A stretch of DNA of 64,000 nucleotides, taken from positions 178,046,491 to 178,110,490 of the forward strand of contig NC_134643.1 of the NCBI RefSeq assembly GCF_030463565.1. The letters are read 5' to 3'. The DNA is from Pelecanus crispus (lineage: Eukaryota > Chordata > Aves > Pelecaniformes > Pelecanidae). Shown here piece by piece: positions 26,341 to 36,723 of this stretch. Made by a program: the position numbers and the translations under genes. Every line of letters begins with the position of its first letter. The first letter of the stretch is position 1. The notes beneath the pieces were generated by a model. It had not been told where the DNA came from and searched no databases. It saw only the letters and a list, made by a program, of their open reading frames with translations.

Positions 26341-28989
26341 GTGGCGCTACAGGGTTTTTTTGGAACTGCTTGTAACTTGTTATGAGCAAAATAACCCTCC
26401 CTCCTCATTCAACTCTCTTCTTAAAATACATTTTATATATATATATTTATTTTCCCCCTTGTACTTTACTGCTTTGTGTATGCCTCAAAGTGTTATAAAT
26501 TGCTAATGGCCTGGATAATGTTTGAGCAGGAACATGGCTACTTTCTATGCATTTGTAGAAAACCAAACACACATTTGAGTATCAATAAATAACAGAAGTA
26601 TGACCTCTACCAACGAGAAAACGCCAAAATTATAGTGAAAAAAGGCCAAGTGTAGACAGTGTATCTGGCCGACAGCTTTTTTATTGTCCAGCTGTATGAA
26701 AGTCCTTTATCTTCCTGCTCATCATCCTTTAGAAGAACAATTATCCAATAATACATTGGATTATTTTAGCTACATATATATTGGGCTATATATAGCTCAG
26801 TATAGTCTTGGGCTGTACCCTTGAGAAAATCAATAAAAAATGTCTGCAAGTTTTTGTAGTGTGTTGAACGCTAAGATGCTACTACTTTAGTTTCACTTAT
26901 TAAAATGGTTAGTGTGTGTGTGGAGATTAACTGTACTCTACTTAAGTTACAGTTTAGTTAGCTTTATAACTTTTGCCAAAGAACAATTAGATTATCTCTT
27001 CCAAAGTTATTTTGTGCCCTTAGCTAAGACTGCCCACTGACTCTAAATATAAACTGACTTTGATGGGGCCATACGTGAACTAATTTAACCCACTTAAATC
27101 TGTCTGGGCTTCAGAGCCAGCTGGTATTTTCCTTGCATCGCACAGCGGAGAACTCCTCAGTCAGCAAAGCTGGGTCTTCCTCTTGCTCCCTCATAATCTG
27201 ACACAGCATCTATCCACGGGCTTTCCACACCCCCCACCCTCTTTGAATAAATAGTGAAGAGCACTGGTTTTTAAACCAGCAAGATTATAATAAATGATGA
27301 TAGGAGTCAAATTCTGGAGCTGAAAGAGCTGCCTTTCTGTGTCTTATGTCTACGCTTTCATGCCAAATAAATTTAAAGGAATTATTTCTGTCGAGGTCCT
27401 GTTGTAACTTGTGGCTGTAAACTGCATTATTATCAGTATTTTTATTCATACTATCATCCTCATCAATATTTTTATGTGTGAGTTTTGCCAAAATTCTCTG
27501 AATATCAAACTAATTTCTAGCCATCATTTTCTGATTACAGATAAATATGGTTATATATTTATATAAAAATACAAATAAAAAGGGTTATAGCAGGCACATA
27601 AATTATTCGTTATGAAATGTATTCATGTGTCTAACTCCATGGCCTAAATTTTAAAATGTCACCAATTATTTTGAATGAGTTTTTGGGACCCTCACCTGAG
27701 TTACAAATGGTTTTGAGAAAATGTGACAATCAGGAAATACTAAGCAATCATTCTCTAAAAATGTGCCCCTTTTCAGGTATCTCAGGCAGAAAATTAAAAT
27801 TTAGATACTCAAAACCACAGTTTGATACTTGAAAATGTAAGATAAGTATAGAAGAAATCCTGTTTCTGTTGAAATTTTTTGTAAAATTGATTGACGACTT
27901 TGACTATTTTACAAGTTCTTAATGTAATAGTTGCTCAACAAACAAGAAACTTTGTTGTTGCTGTTTTTTTAAACAAGGCATAATACTAAGGATTTTAACC
28001 AGCAGAAAATTTTCGCTTCAACATTTTCTATGCATCCTACTTCCTTCATTCAAAGTTCTGTCCTTTGGTTTGTTTGCATCTTCTTCGTTAGATCAAACTA
28101 ATCCACATGTATCTTAGTATATTTATAGGAAATATCATTCCCTCATGGATACCCTTTGCTGATGACAGTACTATTTCTATTTTTAGTTGAACAACATATT
28201 TACTGAGTGCTGGTGCAAGTGTTTAGTTTCAGAATTGTAACAGAGTCACGGTTTCTTGAGCCAACAGCTTTATGGACTATGGGTGATAACGAAGACATCA
28301 AATGCTTGTGTACAAATTGTGTTTATCTTACATTTCCAGGATTTATATGTCTAAAATACTGCCAGCTTCACTCCTTAGAATGTGCGTAGGGTTTTTTTTG
28401 AGCTAACCCCCCAGCAAATATATGCTTATATTAAAAAAATAACAAATACCAATATCCAATTCTTTTTGCAAAACCTGACGGAGATTTCATTTCATTTAAT
28501 TTCATTGCAATCTAGCCATTACCATGCCCAAAGCATTACTATAAATGCTTATCTAGAGTAGAAGAGTCTCTGTCAGTGGAACTATAGCTCATGAGTATTT
28601 TGGGAGAGCCCCCTAGTGGGAAAAAGAGGAGGGTTTTTGGAAGAGGGGTTTTTTTGTCACACCACAGGACTGAAATACACAATGGGCCTACGCTGCAATA
28701 TGGGGAGAGGAGAGAAAAAAAGGGCATTTTGCTAGAATAATCAGAACTTAGATGCAAAAATATCATTGTAGATCAGACCAGGGCAGCGTGTTTTATGGAA
28801 CTGTATAAAATGTGATTGTCATCTTCTCTGTGTGTGTGTCTTCATTCCTCTTTTCCTATAGGTTTCTCATTTTAGATGTACTGCAAATTCCTGCACATCT
28901 TTGCATAAACAGCAGGTAGAAAATCCTTCTTCTAGGAAGTAATTCAGTTCCAGATTAGCCTCTGAGAAAGTTCTGTGTTCTTGCTGTAT
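26341..28989. other. Intergenic, nothing recognised
   Basis: AT-rich. Contains short AT-dinucleotide runs (about 26,435-26,450 and 26,765-26,800). No gene or repeat family was recognised. Confidence 0.55.
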
Positions 28990-28994
28990 CAGCA
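28990..28994 (+). repeat. Target-site duplication (left), CAGCA
   Basis: Identical to 29,572-29,576 and directly abutting the two ends of the solo LTR. Confidence 0.8.
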
Positions 28995-29571
28995 TGCCGT
29001 GTTTTAAACCCAGCTGGCAACTAAGCACCACACAGCCACTCACTCGCTCCCCCCTGGTGGGATGGGGGAGAGAATCGGAAGAGTAGAGGTGAGAAAACTT
29101 GTGGGTTTAGATAAAGACAGTTTAACAGGTAAACCAAAAGCTGTGTACACAAGCAAAGCAAAGCAAGGAATTCATTCACTGCTTCCCATCGGCAGGCAGG
29201 CGTTCAGCCATCTCCAGGAAAGCAGGGCGCCATCACACATAACCATTACTAGGGAAGACAAATGCCATCACTCCAGACGTCCCCCCCTTCCTTCTTCTTC
29301 CCCCAAGCTTTATATGCTGAGCATGACATCATATGGTATGGAATACCCCTTTGCTCAGTTGGGGTCAGCTGTCCTGGCTGTGTCCCCTCCCAGCTTCTTG
29401 TTGGCAGGGTGGGGTGTGAAGCAGAAAAGGCCTTGACTCTGTGTAAGCACTGCTCAACAATAACAAAAACATCCCTGTATTACCAACACTGTTTTCAGCA
29501 CAAATCCAAAACATAGCCCCATACTAGCTAATATAAAGAAAATTAACTTTATCCCAGCCAAAACCAGCACA
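28995..29571 (-). mobile_element. Solo LTR of an avian ERVL-like endogenous retrovirus
   Basis: On the minus strand the 577-bp unit begins TGTGCTGGTTTTGGCTGGG and ends at a CA terminus (plus start tgccgtgttttaaaccc). Both ends fit TG...CA. A TATA-like element ATATAAAG lies on the minus strand at plus positions 29,308-29,315. A perfect 5-bp duplication CAGCA flanks it (28,990-28,994 and 29,572-29,576), the length typical of class III (ERVL) integration. No internal gag/pol sequence and no second LTR are present, so this is a solo LTR left by recombination. The ends are assigned from the sequence; the family is assigned by resemblance. Confidence 0.85.
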
Positions 29572-29576
29572 CAGCA
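29572..29576 (+). repeat. Target-site duplication (right), CAGCA
   Basis: Pairs with 28,990-28,994 on the other side of the solo LTR. Confidence 0.8.
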
Positions 29577-29596
29577 TTTAACATATGAGCCTTACT

Positions 29597-29643
29597 AATA
29601 TCCAGAAAAACTACATCCACTGCCTTCCCTTTATCCACTATGA
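29597..29643 (-). mobile_element. Orphan CR1 snippet duplicated from the adjacent CR1
   Basis: 47 bases nearly identical to 29,889-29,935 inside the neighbouring CR1 RT region ('atccagaaaaactacatccac' followed by 'cttcccttcatccacta'). Repeat A-left lies between this snippet and the CR1 body. It looks like a local duplication or rearrangement rather than an independent insertion. Confidence 0.7.
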
Positions 29644-29650
29644 TTCATCC

Positions 29651-29766
29651 ATTCTCATAAGCTTCACCTCACTCAGTGGCTGCAGAAGAAAATGTAAAAA
29701 TATTCTGTAAAAGGTGTTAAAAATGCAAAGCCTTCATTTACTTCATATTACTATACCAGCCATTCA
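29651..29766 (+). repeat. Outer direct repeat A, left copy
   Basis: Matches 45,302-45,389 in the same orientation ('ataagcttcacct', 'ctcagtggctgcagaagaaa', 'atactataccagccattca'). This copy carries about 28 extra bases near 29,720-29,747. The pair brackets the accessory block. The sequence resembles no repeat family I recognise. Confidence 0.75.
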
Positions 29767-31045
29767 CTACAACACTTTGAGCCCTGCCATTCAGCCAGTT
29801 CTTCACCCAGTGCACCATGTGCCTGCTAATCTCACAGTTGGACAATTTGTTCAGAAGGATGTTGTAAGGGACAGTATCAAAAGCCTTACTAAAATCCAGA
29901 AAAACTACATCCACCACCTTCCCTTCATCCACTAGGTGGGTGACCTTATCATACAAGGCTTAGTTAAATAGGATTTTCCCTTTGTGAACCCATGTTGACT
30001 CTGACAGATGATTGCGTTATTCTTTAAATGCCTTTCAGTAGTACCCAATATAATCTTCTCCGTAATTTTTCGGGGAACTGAGTTTGGACTATCAGGTCTG
30101 TAGTTTCCTGGGTCTTCCCTCACACCCTTCTTGTAGCTTGGAATAACATGGGCTAGCTTCCAGTCAGCAGGGACCTCCCCAGATTCCCACAGCCTTTGGT
30201 AGATGATTGAGAGGGGTCCTGCTGTAACATCCGCTAACTGCTTCAGGACTCTGGGATGCATCGCATCAGGCCCCATGGACTTGTGAACATTCAGCTGATA
30301 CAGCTGGTGCCTTACAGATTCAGTGCCCACAAATGGAGACTCACTTTTCCCACACTTGTGGTCCTCTGACTCAGGGGACCAGGCAGCCCAAGGTTTATCA
30401 TTAATATTAAAGACTGAGGCAAAAAATGCATGAAATGCCTCCGCCTTTTCTTCGTCACCATTTGTTAGGTGACCATCTTCATCAAGTATTCGTCCAGTAT
30501 TTTCCTTAGACCTCCTCTTGCTATTAACATACTTTAAAAAGCCCTTTTTATTGTCTGACACAACACTGGCTAGTTTCAACTCCAGTTGAGCTTTGGGTTT
30601 TTGTGTTTTCTCCCTACACATGTGAACTACAGCTCTGTGATCTTCCTGTGAAGCCTGAACTCGCTTCCAGATATCATGCCATTTCTTTTTCTGCCTGAGT
30701 CGGAAAAGGACTTCCCTGTTCAGCCAAGCTGGTCTTCTGCCCCGCTTGCTTGACTTAGGACAGCATGGGATTGCTTGATCCTGTGCTTGTAGAAGGTGGT
30801 TCTTAAAAACTGACCTGCTCTCATGGACTCCTGAGTCCTCAAAAGCAGATTCCCAGGGGACACTGCAAACTAGCTCCCCGAGTAGCTTAAAGTTTGCTCT
30901 CTCAAGATCCAGGGTAGCAATTCTTCTGTCCTTTGTCTCATTACCCCAAAAATTTTAAACTCAACCATTTTGTGATCACTGTGGCCAAAACACCCACCTA
31001 CCTTCACATGTCCTACGAGTCCTTCTCTATACACAAACAACAGGT
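29767..31045 (-). mobile_element. CR1 LINE, endonuclease end to RT, truncated at both ends
   Basis: Minus-strand CR1 reading from the end of the endonuclease (GLVGHVKVGGCFGHSDHKMV, about 31,020-30,960). A 229-codon open frame (30,621-29,932) covers the linker and RT N-terminal part, with 'HKSMGPDAMHPRVLKQLADV' and 'GEVPADWKLAHVIPSYKKG'. A frame change near 29,950 leads into motif A (VVFLDFSKAFDTVPYNILL). There is no CR1 3' UTR or tail. The element ends inside RT against repeat A, so its 3' part was lost by rearrangement. Confidence 0.85.
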
Positions 31046-32193
31046 AATAAGATTTTCTCTGTTGGGTAGATAAGCAACCATGTGGATACATGGTGAGCTA
31101 CGGAGTGACCTGCCGTGTTGGCTGTGTGCTGTCCCAGTGAGAAGGAAGCCTCCTGCTCTGTGAGCGCCTGGGAGAGAGAGCCTGTGGCCACGAATGACAG
31201 AGCCAGCCATCAGGACAGCTGCCAATCTTCAGTCAGGAATTGCCTGACTTGTGAGCAGTTGTCCTTGTGATGCTGTTAATGCTCTTTGGACACAGATATC
31301 TTGTGTTGTCTTGTGGACCAGGCTTCCAAAAGCATGCCCTATCTGCCCATTGAAACTCAAGGGTCATTCTCTTCAAGTGCAGCAGCTAGGCTTTGGACAG
31401 CGTCGCCTCGTGGTGCTTTTCATTTTGCCAGTCAGGAACAGGTTTCTCTCCTTGGGTTTTCATCTAGAAACCTATTACTGAACAAGTCCTATTTTAACAG
31501 AGTGGTGTCCCAAACAATAGTACATTGGTAGAAAGTCTTCAGAAGAAGTCTTGTGTCCTCTGGGCCTCAGAGTATGGTAGCCAGCAACTCAATAATTGCT
31601 GTAGCAACAAATGTCAAAAACTGAAGCAATTGTGGCTGTTTACAATGATAACAGAGGCTTATACTTTTTTTTAGCAGGCACAAAGTGTACTTTTGACTTT
31701 AATTTTCATTAAACTGGAAAACTAATCATTGGTGTAATAGGATTCCATGCTGTTTATTAAATGTACATAAATTAACATGTATACAGAAAGGATATTTTCC
31801 TCATCAGAAAAAATGCTAAAACGATGAGCAACTCTGAAAAGAAAGGTAAATCAGGCCCTTATGCACAAAAGCCAAAGATTGAAAGGAGAAAGGTGAAAGA
31901 GCTGTACTTCTTTATGTCACAGGACAACCTGTGATTAACCCAAGTTATGGATGCTGTCATGTCACAGGTAGTTCGGGCCAGTTCAGATCAACAGCATTCC
32001 AGATCAACCTTCTTCACAACCTGCATGTTTCAATCTAACAAAGCTACGGAATTCACCAGAATAAATTCTGAAATGACCACATAGGCTACAGAATGACTAG
32101 ACTAAATATAGAAGTGGAAAATACATCCAGGTCTTATATCAGTCCTGCGAGGAGCTTTTTCCTGTCATAGAGGGTGGGTGGGATTCTGGACAC
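31046..32193. other. Intergenic sequence inside the accessory block
   Basis: GC-moderate up to about 31,600, AT-rich afterwards. Open frames at 31,013-31,531 on both strands show no domain. No gene was recognised. Confidence 0.5.
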
Positions 32194-32385
32194 CATTTAA
32201 CCTAGCGTTTTTCGACTCCTCCTTCCCATCAGTCCCTTGGCATGTGTTGTGGCTCAGAGCAACTTTGCACTTTACGCTGCAAGAGTGAGGCAACATCCCA
32301 GTCAGGACCCAGACACAAGTCTGGACCTTGTTGTCACTCAACAGCTGAGCACAGGGCCAATGGGAAGGTAGAGGAGATCAAAAGC
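32194..32385 (+). repeat. Inner direct repeat B, left copy
   Basis: 192 bp that match 41,433-41,622 in direct orientation with about 15 differences by hand alignment (roughly 92 percent identity). It begins 'catttaacct' and ends 'gagatcaaaagc'. The two copies lie just outside the RhoGAP-like gene and its 3' flank. It lacks a TG...CA structure and has no coding content. Confidence 0.85.
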
Positions 32386-32670
32386 ATAGAGAGATGATAG
32401 AAATACTGAGCAGTGGCCTTGTGTGATGGGCAGAAAAGAAGTGATTCTCTTTCACAGATCAGAAGTAGTAGTAACAGACTCAGTTGTTTCCTTGTCAAGA
32501 CCTTTTCTTGGTTGCAGGTGCCTACTCAGGTTTCCTGTGAGAAAAAACAAAGCTCCTGGGAGAAAGAGAAGGCTTGCACAAGTGCAACCCTTGCATGAGC
32601 TTTTTCTCTTCTTGGACAATTAAATATCAGAGAGAGGTGAACGGCAGAGAAGGAAAGAGGATGAAAAAAA
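32386..32670. other. Spacer between repeat B and the GGGAA array
   Basis: Unique-looking sequence without recognised features. Confidence 0.5.
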
Positions 32671-32972
32671 AAGGGCAGGGCAGGGCAGGGCAAGGCAGGG
32701 CAGGGCAGGGCAGGGCAGGGCAGGGCAGGGCAGGGAAGGGAAGGGAAGGGAAGGGAAGGGAAGGGAAGGGAAGGGAAGGGAAGGGAAGGGAAGGGAAGGG
32801 AAGGGAAGGGAAGGGAAGGGAAGGGAAGGGAAGGGAAGGGAAGGGAAGGGAAGGGAAGGGAAGGGAAGGGAAGGGAAGGGAAGGGAAGGGAAGGGAAGGG
32901 AAGGGAAGGGAAGGGAAGGGAAGGGAAGGGAAGGGAAGGGAAGGGAAGGGAAGGGAAGGGAAGGGAAGGGAA
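32671..32972 (+). repeat. GGGCA/GGGAA pentanucleotide array
   Basis: About 12 GGGCA units (32,671 to about 32,734) followed by about 48 nearly perfect GGGAA units to 32,972. The plus strand is purine-rich throughout and the minus strand pyrimidine-rich. Regular GGG spacing makes the plus strand a candidate for G-quadruplex or triplex formation. Long 'protein' frames over it (GREGK or FPSLP repeats) are translation artefacts of the array. Confidence 0.97.
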
Positions 32973-35900
32973 AGAACTCATCCAAATACTGAGACTGGCC
33001 AGATATACATTTGGCACTTTTATTTTGTAAAGTAATAGTAAGAAAATTTAAAAAGACATACATAGTTTTAGAAAGAAGGACATATTAAGAAATGCTAAGA
33101 ACTGCAGACGGTCTACAATGTATTCCAGAAAGGCAAGGGGAATAAGGCATGTATCGGTCATTCAGTCCTATTCCAAACAAAACACTCTGTCAGTACTCAG
33201 CTTTGAGAAAGCTTTGTTTGCAGACATCTGGGATGCCTGCAATCATTTCCTAATGGAATTTAAATAATCCTGTACTTATAAAGTGTCCCAATATGCATTG
33301 GGATATCCGTGGCATGGAAGAAAGGGGTGTATTCCAATGTCTTAGCAGAGACTCTAAGTCTGTCTAAAGCACTAACAAATGGACAGCTGCATGTAAAATA
33401 GCACCGTCGATTCCCACATTCACATGGTTGTGTGATGTGAGTGCACTTGGTGTTGGATTTCCTTCCTTGTGTGGACTAAGCTCCAGAGATGGCAGGTACG
33501 CTTGTCCTGCAGAGCAGCAACATCTGGAGCACACATTTTGGTTAGTAACTCCAGATGAAATGCTGATCTGCAGTTTTCAATTAACCACAGAGACAGGTAA
33601 ACAAATGGCAGGGAAGTGATAAGAAAGACCACACTATGGTCTTGACACCTGATGTTTCTCCCTTTTGAGTGCATAGTGATTTTTTCTTTCCAAAAAGGAT
33701 TTAGGGATTTTTTTTTTCTTTAAAAGCCCTTGTTTTTGACATGGTGCAGAGCTCCAAACAGTTAGGATTCTTATTACTTAGGGCAGCAATTGCTGAGGGT
33801 ATCAAGTGAGGCTTTGCCCATGAAGAAAAGATGGCTTTGCCTCTGACACATTTCAGATGCCAGCTTGGAGAGTTGCACCTGAATTTCCATGCTCTGCTGA
33901 CTCCTGCACAGACGTGGCAAGACCTGCAGATCAGCTGACCAATTCCTTTCCCCTGTTGTGGCTGGCACTTGTATTTTCCCTTCTGAAAGGAGCTCGACCC
34001 CATTAGACATCATACGGGGCTCAAGTGTCAAAACGAGAGAGGCTATTGAAGTTTTTGGAGCTTTTGGAAAAGCTGCTTTCCAAACTGCAGTGATGACTGG
34101 CAGAAAGGGGTGCATTTGCATCTGTCCAGAGAGAGCTGATCTGCTGGTGAAGAAGCCAGCAAGGAATGTCTTATGGAGCTGATGTGGAGTCCTTAACCTA
34201 ATGGAAATTGCAAGCGAGTCATGTTTGAGCAAGAATTGTAAGAGAGGGTATTCTGCTCTGCACTGCATACAAGACCTTGCACTGACCGAAGAGCAGCAAT
34301 GGGTGTTCCCTTCTTGTGTGGAGCAAGTTGGTTCAGCATCTGCCTGCCTGCTGAGAATGAGTTGTAAATCAAAATGCAGTGAAGTAATTCAATGCTCCTG
34401 TCTGCTTCCTGTCTGCATTTTCTTTTAGAAAAGATTTTCTCTTTACTTCCTGACCTTAACAGGTGTAGAAGACATGTAGCTGTATTCCAATAGCAGGCCA
34501 ATACTTTTCTGGAGTTTACTGGAATTTTCTTAAAGGTGCACTGCTTTGTTCCTGTACCAAAAAAGCAATGCAGCTCTGCTTGCAGTATCCACCCTCTTGA
34601 CACCCACTCAGAAGTGTCAGGTAAGTTGTGTGACAAGCTACCATTCTTCTTTTGCATTCATAATGAGCTTTCTGTCATTTTTTTCCTAATCCATAGAGTC
34701 TCTCAGTATACTTTCTTCTCCATTTTGCTCACTGCAGGATGCAGATGGCAAGGTAGGGGGATATCACTTTTGTCATTCTTTCTGCTTTTTTACTAATAAA
34801 GCTGAAAAGTCTCTCTAAGACTAGTCTTGTGAAATAAATGAAATTACTAGGACCGTGTGCTCAAAGAATGTAAAATTATCATTTTCTAAATTGCAAATCC
34901 ACTAAACCAGAACTCCTATCATTGCATCTGTATTGGCTTAAGGGGAGGGAAGAGAGCAAAACCACTATATTTGCAGATTATACTATAAAGTATATCCAGA
35001 AAAGTATAAAGTATATCCAAAAATTTGTTTCTAAAAGACATAGTAGTACAGGATTTTTGGAATCCCAGGTTATGGATTATCAAGAGACGTGAACTACCAG
35101 GGAAAATGCTGGTTTTGACCATCAATGTGTATCACCTGGATACACAGTTCCAGTGTATCTGAAGGCAAATTGGGGTCAGCTTTTTTTTGTATTTTTCATG
35201 AGATTCATCTCTGCACATGGGAACAGTGCTTCACCCGATGGATTGCTACTTTGAAATTGCTGGAGCACTTCAGATTTTGATGCAGTTCAGGGCTGCATGG
35301 CCCTGCAGTTCACACAGACTTTAAATAGCATCATTGTAGCAACCCTAGATACGTACATTTTTAGCTATACTATATCCTAACATGTTTTTGAATTAACCTG
35401 GAGGGTTTTCTAGTATGAAACATGCTGCCCAGCATGTCCCTCATGTCCATCTCCACTGGTACACAGTGCTGCGTGTAAGATGCTCCGTGTAATCTGAAGC
35501 TCACATGCCAGCTCCCCACCTGGGGAGATGTGCCAGCTGGTGGGCGTTTGCTGACGGAGCTGATGAGTGAGCCGGCAAGGCCTCCTGCGAGGGGTGGGAT
35601 GGGTCTGGGGGTGGTACAGGGCTGCTCCAGCTTTGTGGTGCTTGAGTGAAATCTGCTGGCCAGAGCAGAAGGGCACGGTGCCTCTCTCCTTGCCTCTGCC
35701 GAGGTGGTGCTGGGGCTGCGTGGTGCCCCTCGAAGCCCAGGTGTCAGAGCTCATCTGGGGAATCCAAGCAGCCAAACTAAATCGGCACCTACAAGGACAG
35801 AGTCAGAAAGCACTGATGAAACCATGAAGGCAGGAACAAGCGTGACTTTGTCCCCCATTCTTTGGGAAGTACGCTGTAGAAGGGCTCAATCCTGGCACGG

Positions 35901-36629
35901 GAGGGAGAACCCTTACTGGCAGCGACTACGGTGTTGCTTTGGCCCCTTCTCAATACTTGCGATACCCTCAGAGCACTGCAAGTTGACAGAGATGTGCAGT
36001 GCCCTTTGGCAGGCAGTCGGGATCGGCAGGGAGCCCTCAGGAAGCTGTGATGGGGTCCTTTGCAAAATCTAAGCAGCAGCATGCCTTGCTGTCCCATGCT
36101 AGAAACACAGGTCTGAAGGCAAAATACGCTGCGTTTTGGTTGTTTGGCTGTTTTTCTCTTCCCTCAATTATCTCAGGTGAAATGTGAGCTTCTTAAGAAA
36201 TGCCAATATCTCAGTGTCTACAGGTACTTGGAACAGCTCCTTGCTGTGTCTTTGGAATTCAGACACCACCAGCCAGTGCTCGGGTTGGCAGCTGACATGA
36301 ACAGAAAAATGGGACTTTGCTCTTTAGGTAGGCAGCGGATCAAAGAGCTCCAAATTGTGAGCGTTGTGACCTTGCCAGGGTGTCTGCTCAGCCTTGCACA
36401 AAGAGAGCTTCAACAAGTGCAAAATGACAACTGGCACTGCTGGAGGGGCATGTTTCTCCTGACATACACGTTCTGCCAAGGGCAGGAGCATGCTTCCTCT
36501 CTGGCACCATCTCTGTGCACCTGGGAAATATTGCCCATACTCAGAGTAGTGTTGAGAGCATTTGAAAGATGGGCAGCAGAGCCTGCTACACACCTGGGCT
36601 CCTTGTTCTTCTTGCCTGCTTGGATTTCC
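32973..36629. other. 3' flank of the RhoGAP-like gene, no gene recognised
   Basis: GC content rises from left to right across this stretch. A 164-codon minus-strand frame (33,774-34,268) and a 197-codon plus-strand frame (36,144-36,737) show no domain. A short tandem duplication of 21 bp (tataaagtatatccagaaaag type) is at about 34,984-35,025. The 3' UTR and poly(A) site of the gene could lie here, but I did not find a convincing signal. Confidence 0.45.
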
Positions 36630-36723
36630 TCAGTTGCCCATCTCTGCGACCTCTCTTTCCAGCTTCGCCCTCTTCCTGCCTGGTTGCCCGTTGCTCCCCT
36701 CTTCACAGGTTGGTTTTCTCTTC
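36630..36723 (-). other. Candidate terminal exon with basic tail
   Basis: Following exon 36892-36837, which leaves AG, an acceptor '...aagaaaacag' opens a frame starting [10 protein letters not shown], with a second basic cluster [14 protein letters not shown], stopping at TGA (36,630-36,632). Phase fits and the two Lys/Arg clusters resemble a bipartite nuclear-localisation signal. The pyrimidine tract is weak, so another acceptor (for example after 'cctgtgaag') and a different tail remain possible. Confidence 0.4.

Noticed and set aside
32526..33063. Long frames over the GGGAA array on both strands (GREGK and FPSLP repeats)
   Set aside because: They are direct translations of a stop-free pentanucleotide repeat, open in every frame; not a gene.
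33774..34268. 164-codon minus-strand frame downstream of the RhoGAP-like gene
   Set aside because: No domain and no suitable phase-matched acceptor seen; the opposite strand is also partly open. Could be 3' UTR or spacer.
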